NCBI RefSeq assembly: GCF_000737715.1
Contig: NZ_JPRN01000016.1
Span: 24,829-88,828 of the forward strand
Direction of reading: 5' to 3'
DNA from: Chryseobacterium sp. JM1
Lineage (GTDB): Bacteria; Bacteroidota; Bacteroidia; Flavobacteriales; Weeksellaceae
Length of the DNA: 64,000 nucleotides
The notes below the pieces were generated by a model that made no database searches, was not told the origin of the DNA, and saw only the letters and a program-made list of their open reading frames with translations. Below are positions 33,917-43,005 of this stretch, piece after piece. Within the stretch, counting starts at the first letter, position 1, and the number at the start of each line of letters is the position of its first letter. The position numbers were made by a program, and so were the translations under genes.

Positions 33917-34732
33917 TTATTTCGAAGGCGTCGCCCTTATATTAATGGCGTCACGGTTTCCTGAACCAAATGTTATCCGGAAAGCCATTCCGCTCGCTCC
34001 CGCACCGTTCACCGTAATCGTATAATTTCCGGCTGGTAAAGTCAGCGTAGAACGGGGTACAAGATAAAAATTACCGGTCGTGATAAAAGTGGTAAAACTG
34101 TTAATATAAGATAAAGAAGATATTCCGAATGCATTATTGACAGGAATACCGGCAGGCGCAGCCGTAAAAGAATAGTAAACACTGCAAATTTTCACCGCAT
34201 TATCTGTTATTCCTGCTCCGGTAGCGCCAGGGGCAATACCTGAGTTAGTGAAAATAGCAGAAATATTGGAATTAAATTCTACTAAAGAAGGCTTGTTTAA
34301 AGTAAACGATATGGTGGCCAACGTAATAGTAGAAATAGATCCGGTAGTTGTAGCTGCCGGAACATCCAGCGTTGTTGTGGTTAATGCATCTCCACCTATG
34401 GTACCTCCTGAAAGCATTGTTTTTTCTGACAAAGCGGATTTTCTCTGCCACTGGGTTCCGTCATTATAATATTCTCCCGGATACACTGGATTGGCTGCTA
34501 CAGAGGTGTTGGTTGCAGTATTATATACCGTCATTCCCGCAACATGTGCAGAAAGTGGGGATGGATTATTGGTCGCTGTAAGAGCTAGTCTGGGAAGTAA
34601 TATCCCTTTGTTTGTGCTACTTACCTCCAGCATTGCATTGGTATTGGGTGAAGAAAGGCCTATTCCCACCTGAGCTGTCATTTGGGATGAAATGCCTAGA
34701 AAAGTAAGGATGGTAAGAAATATATTTTTCAT
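33917..34732 (-). CDS. Secreted paralogue 1 of a three-gene family
   Basis: The 271-aa product has a signal peptide and then the stretch VGIGLSSPNTNAMLEVSSTN and GILLPRLALTAT found at the head of many Flavobacteriia surface/adhesin-like proteins, then PGEYYNDGTQWQRKS. The C-terminal 150 residues form a beta-rich domain ending AGNYTITVNG and ASGMAFRI, suggestive of a C1q/TNF-like jelly roll. The three copies (33.9, 35.1, 35.9 kb) share the N-terminal third almost unchanged and differ more in the last domain. Function unknown; adhesion or surface structure is possible. Confidence 0.7.
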   Translation of the reverse strand: MKNIFLTILTFLGISSQMTAQVGIGLSSPNTNAMLEVSSTNKGILLPRLALTATNNPSPLSAHVAGMTVYNTATNTSVAANPVYPGEYYNDGTQWQRKSALSEKTMLSGGTIGGDALTTTTLDVPAATTTGSISTITLATISFTLNKPSLVEFNSNISAIFTNSGIAPGATGAGITDNAVKICSVYYSFTAAPAGIPVNNAFGISSLSYINSFTTFITTGNFYLVPRSTLTLPAGNYTITVNGAGASGMAFRITFGSGNRDAINIRATPSK

Positions 34733-34836
34733 GATATGTTTTAGTTATTTGGGTTGAAAGTATCTGAGTCTAGATTTAGTTGCTGGTTGCTAGTTTGTTG
34801 GTTGCTTATTATTAGTAATTAAGTTAATGAGTTATC

Positions 34837-35075
34837 ATCTGATGTCTGATGTCTGAAATCTTGGCTCTTGATTCTTGGCTCTAAAATCTGCCATTCACCA
34901 TTCACTTGCGAAGCAAAATTGACCATTGACATTTCTCAACCTCAATCTCAGCCTTAAACTTAATCTGATGTCTGATGTCTGAAATCTTGGCTCTTGATTC
35001 TTGGCTCTAAATCTGCCATTCACCATTCACTTGCGAAGCAAAATTGACCATTGACATTTCTCAACCTCAATCTCA
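34837..35075. repeat. 113-bp tandem duplication
   Basis: Two nearly identical units, 34837-34950 and 34963-35075, differ by a one-base indel and are separated by 12 bases. Each contains TTGGCTCTTGATTCTTGGCT and one copy of the CTTGCGAAGCAAAATT interspersed repeat. Confidence 0.75.
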
Positions 35076-35090
35076 ACATTAGCCTAAAAA

Positions 35091-35885
35091 CTATTTTGTA
35101 GGTGTCGCTTTAATCTGCGCCATATCACGGACGCCGGAACCATACATAATTCTAAAAGCATTGCTGCTGGATGCCACTCCGTTTAAATTAACCACATAAT
35201 TTCCTGCGGGTAATTGAAGGATGGCATGCGGAGCTGTATAAAGATTACCCGTAATAGTCGTGATGTTAGCCGTGATCGCATTCATATAAGTGATTGTGCT
35301 GTCTCCAAATGGAGCATTGACCGATACTCCAGCTGGTGCTGTGGTAAATACAAAATTCACAGTCGCCAACTTTACTGCCGAATCTCCTAATGGCGTATTA
35401 CTGTCACCATTTACCGTAAAAGAAGTAGAAATATTGCCTCCGAATTCTACGCTGGATGGTCTGTCCAGAGTAAAGGAAAAAGTCGTTAAAGTAGTTGTGG
35501 CAGGAGTGCCTGCTGCAACATCCACGGTAATAGGAGTAAGCAAATCAGCGATCGTTCCTCCCGCAATCATTCTCACATCATTCAAAGCTGATTTTCTCTG
35601 CCACTGGGTTCCGTCGTTATAATATTCACCGGGGTACACAGGATTGGCCGCAACAGAAGTATTGGTCGCAGTATTGTACACCGTCATTCCGGCTACATGA
35701 GCAGTTAACGGCGATGGATTATTGGTAGCGGTTAATGCCAGCCTGGGCAATAAAAAGCCTTTGTTGGTACTGGTTATATCCAGTTGAGCATTGGCATTTG
35801 GACTCGCTAGTCCCACGCCAACCTGTGCATTGGTCAATAAAAAACAAACCAGAAAGAACGGAATGGTATATTTAATTGTTTTCAT
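35091..35885 (-). CDS. Secreted paralogue 2 of a three-gene family
   Basis: The product is 264 aa from MKTIKYTIPFFLVCFLLTNA (signal peptide); the frame extends eight codons further upstream. It has VGVGLASPNANAQLDITSTN, KGFLLPRLALTAT and PGEYYNDGTQWQRKS as in copy 1, and a diverged beta-rich C-terminal domain ending AGNYVVNLNG. It lies 40 bases after copy 3. Confidence 0.7.
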   Translation of the reverse strand: MKTIKYTIPFFLVCFLLTNAQVGVGLASPNANAQLDITSTNKGFLLPRLALTATNNPSPLTAHVAGMTVYNTATNTSVAANPVYPGEYYNDGTQWQRKSALNDVRMIAGGTIADLLTPITVDVAAGTPATTTLTTFSFTLDRPSSVEFGGNISTSFTVNGDSNTPLGDSAVKLATVNFVFTTAPAGVSVNAPFGDSTITYMNAITANITTITGNLYTAPHAILQLPAGNYVVNLNGVASSSNAFRIMYGSGVRDMAQIKATPTK

Positions 35886-35925
35886 TTTTAGTATTTTAAT
35901 GATGTTCAAAAAGGCAGATTCTCAA

Positions 35926-36717
35926 TTACTGTAATGGAGTCGCTTTGACTTGGATCATGTCGCGCGTACCTCCGCCGAAGCCTATCCTAAAGGCCGTTCC
36001 GCTTAAAACCGTGCCTCTTACAATGAGGACATAGTTTCCTGCCGGTAAATTGGCTACACTATATGGATTCAGATAAACATCTCCGGTTGCAGTTCCGGCA
36101 GCAGAAAGTGAATTGGTATAAGCGGTAGAGTGATCACCAAAAAAAGCAGTCGTAGAAACTCCGGCCGGCGCTGTAGTAAACTGAAAATTAACTGTACACA
36201 GTTTTATGGCTCCGTCTGATAAAGGAGTCGTATTGCTTCCGGAAGCAGTATATTTTGTGGAAATATTAGCACTGAATTCCACAGTAGACGGCCTGTCTAA
36301 GGTAAAAGAAACAGTACTCAGTGTTGTATTCGATGCTGTTTCGGCAACGGCATCTGCTGTGATCAGAGCAATAGGGTCGGTTATACTTCCTCCGGTAATC
36401 ATTCTGGCATCATTCCAGGAAGACTTCCTTAACCATTGGGTACCGTCATTATAATATTCTCCCGGATAGACAGGGTTGGCGGGCACAGAAGTATTGGTAG
36501 CTGTATTGTAGACGGTCATTCCGGCAACATGGGCTGAAAGGGGAGACGCACTATTGGTAGAAACTAGAGAAAGTCTTGGGAGGAGTAAACCTTTATTGGT
36601 ACTGGTTACATCCAAACCTGCATTGGCGTTGGGTGAATTTATTCCAATGCCTACCTGTGCTTCCATTAAGGAAAAGCCCACAAATAATAAGGGAACAATA
36701 AAGTGTATCGTTTTCAT
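35926..36717 (-). CDS. Secreted paralogue 3 of a three-gene family
   Basis: The 263-aa product has a signal peptide (IVPLLFVGFSLMEA), the conserved VGIGINSPNANAGLDVTSTN head and the PGEYYNDGTQWLRKS segment, and the same kind of C-terminal beta domain (LPAGNYVLIVRG). It is the first gene of the set on the minus strand. The order suggests tandem duplication. Confidence 0.7.
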   Translation of the reverse strand: MKTIHFIVPLLFVGFSLMEAQVGIGINSPNANAGLDVTSTNKGLLLPRLSLVSTNSASPLSAHVAGMTVYNTATNTSVPANPVYPGEYYNDGTQWLRKSSWNDARMITGGSITDPIALITADAVAETASNTTLSTVSFTLDRPSTVEFSANISTKYTASGSNTTPLSDGAIKLCTVNFQFTTAPAGVSTTAFFGDHSTAYTNSLSAAGTATGDVYLNPYSVANLPAGNYVLIVRGTVLSGTAFRIGFGGGTRDMIQVKATPLQ

Positions 36718-37116
36718 CGCTGTTTAATTTATTTAGGTTTTATCAAAAAATATTCCGACAACTGATTTTATTCTTAATTTTTGCAATTATTTTGAGTAAA
36801 AATCACTTTAAATAGTTTTATGGTGTTGATTTAGTTTTTTTACTTTTGATTTAAACTGTATTTTAATATTTGTTTTTTATAATTTCAATCCTCCTTCAAA
36901 TACATACGAGATTAATCGTTATTTGGTTTTTGTTTTTTCAAAAAAAAATTAAAAAATATCAATGTATTTACATGTTGTTTTTGTAAATAATTGATATTTA
37001 GTTAATTATATAGTGTTCGGGAAATTGTTATTTTCGTAAAAAATAAAAAAGTGGAGAGTAAAAAGAGAGATGACAGCTTATTTTTAGATATTCCTATTGA
37101 TAAGATAATCCCTTAT
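36718..37116. other. AT-rich intergenic region
   Basis: About 400 bases, strongly AT-rich. No supported gene; a 48-codon frame from a GTG near 37052 on the plus strand is not trusted. It contains the promoter of the secreted-paralogue cluster, with only a loose -7 match. Confidence 0.5.
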
Positions 37117-38247
37117 TCAAGATTGTATAAGATTATGGATTTTTTGTTTATACTGAAGATTCCTTTTTCTGATCCTGAAAATGGAAGAAACGAGTAGAAT
37201 AACGATAAGACTTCCAATACCAACGATAATCCCTGTAAAATACTGATACCGGGTTTTCATTTCAGTACTTTTCTTCATCGTTTCCTTATTGTGCTCATTG
37301 ATGGAATGATTGATAGAACTCAATTCGTTCTGTTCCCTCTGAAAACGCATTTCAAAATACTTCTTGCTGTAGTTTTGATACAAATTGGGTTTCCCCATGG
37401 CGAGATAGTTTTCGGACATTTCCTTGTATATTCCTTCATTGAGAATCAGGTCACCGGTATTTTTGCTGAGATCTTCGGCTTTGATAAGCAATGCTAAGGC
37501 TGTTTCATTTTCCTTTTTCTGCTTGAACATTTCAGCCATTCCTTTTAATGCGAAGGCTTCCAGACTTTTTGCTTTGTTTTTGCGGGCATATTCTGCAGAC
37601 TGTATAAATGCCTGATGGGCTTTTTCAAGTTGACTAATATTAAGATAACAGTAGCCGATATTATAGAAGACCACACTCATATTGGAATACGTGGTCTGTT
37701 TATGTTCTATTTTTTCAAAATTCCGGATGGAGATTAGAAATTTTTCAAGGGCAATTTCGGGATTCGACTGGCTTTTATAAATCATTCCACGGATCGCGTA
37801 GCTTCTTGCCGTTTCAATATGTTTTTCTGGTACGTCATCCGAAAATTTAGCCAGATACTGATCGGCTTCGTTCAGCGTTTCAAGACTTTTGCTAAACAGT
37901 TCCATCTGCTGGTACTGGATGGCAGCTGAGATCAGAACACTGGTACGGACTTTCAGGTCATTTGTTTTTTCTGCGGTTTCTTTAGCTTTTAAAAGGTATT
38001 GAAGCGACTGGTCGAAATCTCTCTTTGCGATATTCGCCGTAGAAAGAAGCTGATAAATGCTGATCTGTTTATGAATATCTTTCTCTTTTGCAATGAGGTT
38101 TTTCCCAATCCTGATGGTATTATCCGGATTGTCATAAATCTCAAGACGGGCTTTTTTCATCAGGGAATCAAAAGAAGTTTTTTGTCCGGAAACTGAGAGG
38201 CAGAGGCACAAAAAGATTGCTGTAATGATTTTTAATGTCAATTTCAT
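37117..38247 (-). CDS. TPR membrane protein lacking the AraC domain
   Basis: The 376-aa product has a signal peptide, several TPR units from about 50 to 300 (for example AFALKGMAEMFKQKKENETALALLIKAE), then one transmembrane helix (FTGIIVGIGSLIVILLVSSIF) and a 20-residue cytosolic tail. It overlaps the upstream gene by 4 bases (ATGA), so they are translationally coupled. The neighbour has the same TPR-TM plan plus an AraC HTH. No HTH remnant is seen downstream, so this one probably acts as a sensor partner or modulator. Confidence 0.75.
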   Translation of the reverse strand: MKLTLKIITAIFLCLCLSVSGQKTSFDSLMKKARLEIYDNPDNTIRIGKNLIAKEKDIHKQISIYQLLSTANIAKRDFDQSLQYLLKAKETAEKTNDLKVRTSVLISAAIQYQQMELFSKSLETLNEADQYLAKFSDDVPEKHIETARSYAIRGMIYKSQSNPEIALEKFLISIRNFEKIEHKQTTYSNMSVVFYNIGYCYLNISQLEKAHQAFIQSAEYARKNKAKSLEAFALKGMAEMFKQKKENETALALLIKAEDLSKNTGDLILNEGIYKEMSENYLAMGKPNLYQNYSKKYFEMRFQREQNELSSINHSINEHNKETMKKSTEMKTRYQYFTGIIVGIGSLIVILLVSSIFRIRKRNLQYKQKIHNLIQS

Positions 38248-39884
38248 AATGTTCTGCTTTTACTGATTTCCTGGATATATGCATTGGGAGACATTCCCGT
38301 CACAGATTTAAAAACGGTGGTAAATGCGCTGTGCGACGAGAATCCCGAATATTCCGCCAGATAACTTACTTTGTAGTTAAGATAAACCGGGTCCGTTCTC
38401 AGCAGACGTGCGATATGATTGATCCTTAATTCATTAATGTAAGCATTGAAATTTTTCCCTTTACTGCTGTTGATCACCTCGGAAAGATATTTTGTATTCA
38501 CACCCATTTGGGAAGACAATGCGGAAATCGTCATGCTTTTGTCCAGATATCGTTGCTGTTTTTCCCAGTCTTCCAGTTTTTGAAGGATTTCATCTTCCTT
38601 TTCCTTTGAAATTTTATGAGGGTCTTTTTCTGTCGTTTTATCAGCAGCTGAGGTTTCTCCAGAAAGATTCTGAATTGCCAGTTCTTCCTGGTTTTTCTGT
38701 TTTTCAAAGAAATCTGACTGTTTTTTAAGATCCTTGTTGCTGTTTTTCAGCATTAAAAAATAAATCAGAAGACTCAAAATTACCATGAAGAAGCCACCTG
38801 AGACTAAACTTATCTTTTTAAGTTGTTTCTGTTTCTGGAACTCCAGATTATTATTCTGGTTGGTCTCCACGAGTTTGACGATATAGCGGATGCCTTCTTT
38901 GGTGCTGGAATCCAGTTTTGTCCGGAGTTCAGTATACAATTTATTATACTGATGGTATTTTTCATCGTGATGAAGAGCGAAATAATTTTTGGATAAAGAT
39001 TCGTAAATCTTTGCTTTCAGGCTGTTGTAAGGGAGATTTTCTATTCTGGAAAGTCCTTTTTCAAGAATTTCAACGGCAGTACCATAGTTTTCCTTTAAAA
39101 AATAATAGCGGGAAAGGTTTTCATAAGCCAATGCCTGGATAAAATAATAATCTGTCTTTTGAGCTAAAACAAGTGTAGATTCAAGAAGATACTTCGCTTC
39201 CTCCAGTTTATTCTGTCTCATTAAAAAAGAAGCCCTGAACACTTTATTTTCCATTTCAAGAATCCTGTTTTCCTGGTTGTTGAAACCTAGATACTGATCA
39301 CTTTTGCTGAGGTTTTCCAGTGCTTGATTATAGTTTCTGTTAATTCCGAAATTTAGGGCCTGAAGCTGATAGAGCTTAGCCGTAATGACATTCATCCGTG
39401 GGTTATCGACTTTTAATAATTTATGGTCAGCCAAAAGACCGGAAATGATGCGTTGTGACTGGCTGTAAAGATCCAGATTCTGATACTGATCTGCAAGATT
39501 GTAATCGCCGGCGGCCTGAAGGAAATAGGAGAGGTTTTCTTTTTCTTTTGAATCTTCCTTTTGGCTGTAAATATTCACGGACTGGATATAATCTCCTTTC
39601 ATAGCATAGGCCTGGGAGATGATATTCTGCAGGACAATTCTGTGCTCCGGATTTTGGTCGCTGATCAGAAGGCTCTGTGAATGATTGATGCAGTCATCCG
39701 GATTCTGGTATAACTTCTGAAAAGCTTTATCTGCCAAAATACTGAAGTCGGGACCGGATTGTCCTTTGACCCAGACTGAGCAGAGAATGACCAGCAGAAT
39801 GGGAACGGTTTGAGCCAGAATAGTATGGCAAAAAAATGATTTTTTTTCGGTTTTTCTTACAGCTTCCTGATGATCAGTCCTCAA
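38244..39884 (-). CDS. TPR-transmembrane-AraC regulator
   Basis: The 546-aa protein has an N-terminal signal/membrane segment (TVPILLVILCSVWV), periplasmic TPRs to about residue 340, a transmembrane helix (LVSGGFFMVILSLLIYFLML) and a cytosolic AraC-type HTH at the C-terminus (ISALSSQMGVNTKYLSEVIN and LAEYSGFSSHSAFTTVFK, MSPNAY). This one-component layout is common in Flavobacteriia. It likely senses a periplasmic cue and controls nearby secreted genes; the target is not shown. Confidence 0.85.
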   Translation of the reverse strand: MRTDHQEAVRKTEKKSFFCHTILAQTVPILLVILCSVWVKGQSGPDFSILADKAFQKLYQNPDDCINHSQSLLISDQNPEHRIVLQNIISQAYAMKGDYIQSVNIYSQKEDSKEKENLSYFLQAAGDYNLADQYQNLDLYSQSQRIISGLLADHKLLKVDNPRMNVITAKLYQLQALNFGINRNYNQALENLSKSDQYLGFNNQENRILEMENKVFRASFLMRQNKLEEAKYLLESTLVLAQKTDYYFIQALAYENLSRYYFLKENYGTAVEILEKGLSRIENLPYNSLKAKIYESLSKNYFALHHDEKYHQYNKLYTELRTKLDSSTKEGIRYIVKLVETNQNNNLEFQKQKQLKKISLVSGGFFMVILSLLIYFLMLKNSNKDLKKQSDFFEKQKNQEELAIQNLSGETSAADKTTEKDPHKISKEKEDEILQKLEDWEKQQRYLDKSMTISALSSQMGVNTKYLSEVINSSKGKNFNAYINELRINHIARLLRTDPVYLNYKVSYLAEYSGFSSHSAFTTVFKSVTGMSPNAYIQEISKSRTL

Positions 39885-40033
39885 AATAGATTTTTGTTAT
39901 ATGTTTGTATTTTAATGATTTATATTCCTTGTTCTTTTAAATTTAACGAATTATGTAAGTCAAATTCTTTCGAAAAGGCAAATATAATATTAATATTGTT
40001 TCTGCTAATTCAAAATATTAAACTTAATTAATT

Positions 40034-41350
40034 ATGAAAAAGATTTACAAAATTTCAATGAAAGCTCTATATGCTTGCTTTCTGTTTGGGTTTGTATCTG
40101 TCTATGCCCAACTGACTGTGATGGCGGTTGGAAATTATACAGTAGGGGGTATTTCCGATGGAGGAGTCGTAAGTATGCATACCAGTGCGGGGCAGATCTT
40201 TAAATGGGATGAGATCAATGGTCTTGTTCAGATCGGGTCGATCTCCAACGGATATCCAGCTGCCGGAAGAACCCTCATCAATGCTACCGGTACCAAAATA
40301 GCTTCTTCCACGACCAATTCCGGAACCGGATTCAATGAAATATCTACGTATGATACAGTGTCAGCTTCCTGGAGCAATCACGGAGGTCTGGTTCCTACAG
40401 GCTGGGACGGCCATGTAAGTTCTACTTGGGGAATAACTTCAGACGGAAATACCATCGTAGGTCTGGGATGGGTAACCGCCGGAAGCGCACATGCCATAAA
40501 ATGGGATGCCACAAACGGTGTAACAGATCTCGGAAGTATAGTTCCCAACAGAAGTTCCAGAGCCAATGCTATCAATGCCGACGGATCTGTCATTGTCGGA
40601 TGGCAGGATCAGGATAACGGAACCCGAAGCGGTGCCCAATGGGTAAATGGAGTAGAAAGTTTTATCACAGACAGTAATGGCGATTATGTAGGCGAAGCAG
40701 GGGATGTTTCTGCCGACGGAACCACGATCATAGGAGCTGCTATGCCCAATCCATACGTATGGAACAGCGTAAGCGGCCTGACATATATTACCCATCCAAA
40801 TTCCTCAGCCTTTTTCAGAGGAGGAGCAACCGGAATCTCTGCCGACGGTAAAAAAGTAGTCGGATTCTTCAGACCTTTCGCGGCGCCTCCAATGTCCGGA
40901 GAAGGCTTTATATGGACTGCCGCAAGTGGCCGTGTGAACCTGAACGATTATGCTGTAGGTTTGGGCATCAATACCCAGGGTGTGAATATGTCACTTCCTC
41001 TGGCTATTTCCCAGGATGGAAGAAGGGTAGCCGGGATAGGAACCAATGCATCCAATCAGATCGTTGCGTTTTATCTGGATCTTTCGAAAATACAGCTTTC
41101 TACCAGTGAAAGCACAAAACACAACAGCAATATAGCCATTTATCCAAATCCTGTAAAAGATGTTCTTTATTTCAAGGGAATCACAAAGATAGATAAAGTG
41201 GAAATATACAATATGGTCGGTCAAAAAGTAAAAACAGACAATGCTGTGGAAAGCAGAATAGACGTTTCCTCTTTATCAAAAGGAAATTATATCCTGCAGA
41301 TTTTCGTGAAAGGGGAGACTTCACAGAGTTTTAAATTTATTAAACAGTAA
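40034..41350 (+). CDS. Secreted HAF-repeat protein with T9SS sorting domain
   Basis: The 438-aa product has a signal peptide (ALYACFLFGFVSVYA), then repeated beta-propeller-like units with DG and IVG motifs (AINADGSVIVGW, DVSADGTTIIGA, GISADGKKVVGF, AISQDGRRVAGI), as in extracellular HAF repeats. The last 75 residues are a type A T9SS sorting domain (IAIYPNPVKDVLYFKG, IYNMVGQKVK, LSKGNYILQI). It should cross the outer membrane through the gliding-linked type IX system. Function unknown. Confidence 0.88.
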   Translation: MKKIYKISMKALYACFLFGFVSVYAQLTVMAVGNYTVGGISDGGVVSMHTSAGQIFKWDEINGLVQIGSISNGYPAAGRTLINATGTKIASSTTNSGTGFNEISTYDTVSASWSNHGGLVPTGWDGHVSSTWGITSDGNTIVGLGWVTAGSAHAIKWDATNGVTDLGSIVPNRSSRANAINADGSVIVGWQDQDNGTRSGAQWVNGVESFITDSNGDYVGEAGDVSADGTTIIGAAMPNPYVWNSVSGLTYITHPNSSAFFRGGATGISADGKKVVGFFRPFAAPPMSGEGFIWTAASGRVNLNDYAVGLGINTQGVNMSLPLAISQDGRRVAGIGTNASNQIVAFYLDLSKIQLSTSESTKHNSNIAIYPNPVKDVLYFKGITKIDKVEIYNMVGQKVKTDNAVESRIDVSSLSKGNYILQIFVKGETSQSFKFIKQ

Positions 41351-41385
41351 AGTAAAAATTAGGCGTACTTTAAAAGACTTGACCA

Positions 41386-41417
41386 AAAAAACTCGCAGGA
41401 ATTTTCTGCGAGTTTTG
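41386..41417 (+). terminator. Terminator of the T9SS cargo gene
   Basis: AAACTCGCAG pairs with CTGCGAGTTT around seven bases, followed by T. Confidence 0.8.
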
Positions 41418-41690
41418 TATGTGATGTAGGAACTGAGGTTAATGGTAAGATTGAGATTGAGACAATGTCAATGGTGAATTTTGCTTCGCAAGTAAATAGT
41501 GAATTTTTGAGTGGAGATTTCAGACATACTGCTGGTGGTTTTGAATTCCAGTCAACAGGATGCTACTTTCCTAATTGAATATCCTAACGAATAACTGACA
41601 TTCCAAATGGTGGCTGAGGGTCTCGAAGCCACCATAACACGCATCTCACACCCCTCGCACCCTCGCACCCTCCGACTCTCAAACTCAATT
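41418..41690. repeat. Intergenic region with inverted copy of the interspersed repeat
   Basis: It holds one reverse copy (41466-41506) of the CTTGCGAAGC repeat family and a CT-rich stretch (CCCCTCGCACCCTCGCACCC). No gene is supported. Confidence 0.6.
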
Positions 41691-42938
41691 TTAGTTGATA
41701 TAAGAAGCATTAAAAGACATTGAAATAGGTCTGCAGGGCATATTAACACCGGAAGTTGTTCCGTTATTCACAACTCTGGTCATTCTTACATCTACCGTAT
41801 GATTTCCTGCGGTAAGGAATTTTACGGTATTGATGGTAAATTGGGTATTGGCTCCGGCAGAAGCTTCCTGGGTACGAAGGTAGCAGTCTGTAGCCACTCC
41901 ATCGATGTAAAGCCTCGCTTCATAAGTAGCCTGCCCACCTCCCGTAGGACTGCCTACATAATCGATTCCAAGCATGAAATTGATGAATAAAGTCTTACCG
42001 CCTGCAGGAATTGTAATAGATTGGGAAGTTCCCGTAACAATAGTGGCGCCAAGATCATTGACATTATAATCGGTACCGGTCGTACTGTTTACCGTAGCGG
42101 TGTTGATACTGGCCGGAGTAGGATTCGCTACCGTGACAATATTTCCTGTTGCATCCACCCCTATAGACTGTCCCGTTCCGATGGGTGATGCAGAAGTCAG
42201 GTTGGTGAATTTTACTCCTGAAACATTGGCGGTACCGGAAGCAACTTCAAGTCTTGTATTGGGAGTGGCAGTACCTATCCCTACATTTCCGTTACTCAAT
42301 ATGGTGATTTTTTCTGCTCCGTTAGCTTTTAAGCCAAGAATCCCTGTATTATTAGTTCCCAGGCTTAATTGGGTTGAACTTCCGGATGAATTAATCTGGG
42401 TCTGATTAGCATCATCCGTGTAAATGTCAAGGTTAGCCGTCCCTCCGGTTAAGGTAACAGATCCTCTTGTGGATGCGGTTGTAGCGACTGTTCCTAAACC
42501 TGCGCTCGTGACAATTCCTACAGTGGTACCTCCGTTTACAAAAAGTAAAGGGCTTCCATTGGTGGTTACCGTTCTTTGCCCCGGCAATGTTCCGTCTGAG
42601 GTGTAAATATTCACAGGAGCGTCTATTTTAGTCCAGACTGTTCCGTTAAAATAATAATAGCCTGTTGTATCTATATTGATAGCGGTACCTGCTAATGTTC
42701 CCGTTGCGATACTGTTGACATAGATCAGTGTTGAAATCGGCACTGATGTCATGCTTTGTGCTCTTTGTCTGTCTACCCTTGGGATTAGGAGACCATCTAC
42801 ATTGGTGGTGGTTCCGGTTGCATTCTTTGACGTGATATCCAGCGTAGACAAAGGAGTATTGTTGTTAATTCCCGTCTGTGCCACGACAACTGAAATGCCC
42901 GCTAATAAAAATATAATTGAAAGTTGAAATCTTTTCAT
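41691..42938 (-). CDS. Secreted adhesin-like protein, family B copy 1
   Basis: The 415-aa product has a signal peptide, the head TGINNNTPLSTLDITSKNAT and LLIPRVDRQRAQSM, a middle section with GNVGIGTATPNTRLEVASG, and a C-terminal beta domain (KTLFINFMLGIDYVGSP to ISMSFNASYIN). Gly/Thr/Asn-rich repeats and VGIGT-x-P-x-x-LE are typical of Bacteroidota surface proteins that resemble tail-fibre or head-repeat proteins. Three tandem copies are present. It is probably surface-exposed or secreted; no sorting domain is seen. Confidence 0.72.
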   Translation of the reverse strand: MKRFQLSIIFLLAGISVVVAQTGINNNTPLSTLDITSKNATGTTTNVDGLLIPRVDRQRAQSMTSVPISTLIYVNSIATGTLAGTAINIDTTGYYYFNGTVWTKIDAPVNIYTSDGTLPGQRTVTTNGSPLLFVNGGTTVGIVTSAGLGTVATTASTRGSVTLTGGTANLDIYTDDANQTQINSSGSSTQLSLGTNNTGILGLKANGAEKITILSNGNVGIGTATPNTRLEVASGTANVSGVKFTNLTSASPIGTGQSIGVDATGNIVTVANPTPASINTATVNSTTGTDYNVNDLGATIVTGTSQSITIPAGGKTLFINFMLGIDYVGSPTGGGQATYEARLYIDGVATDCYLRTQEASAGANTQFTINTVKFLTAGNHTVDVRMTRVVNNGTTSGVNMPCRPISMSFNASYIN

Positions 42939-43005
42939 GACGTAAGTTTAAGATAATGATTAATTTTTGCAATGCCTAGATTGTCCTACCTTATTGTGCT
43001 TAAGC

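Noticed and set aside
34837..35075. Repeat units as a CRISPR array
   Set aside because: Only two long units, no regular spacers and no cas gene in the window.
37052..37198. 48-codon plus-strand frame from GTG
   Set aside because: Overlaps the end of the TPR gene in antisense, with no clear ribosome site; chance cannot be excluded.
40378..40795. Overlapping frames on both strands within the HAF-repeat gene
   Set aside because: Shadows caused by the repeat composition of the real gene.
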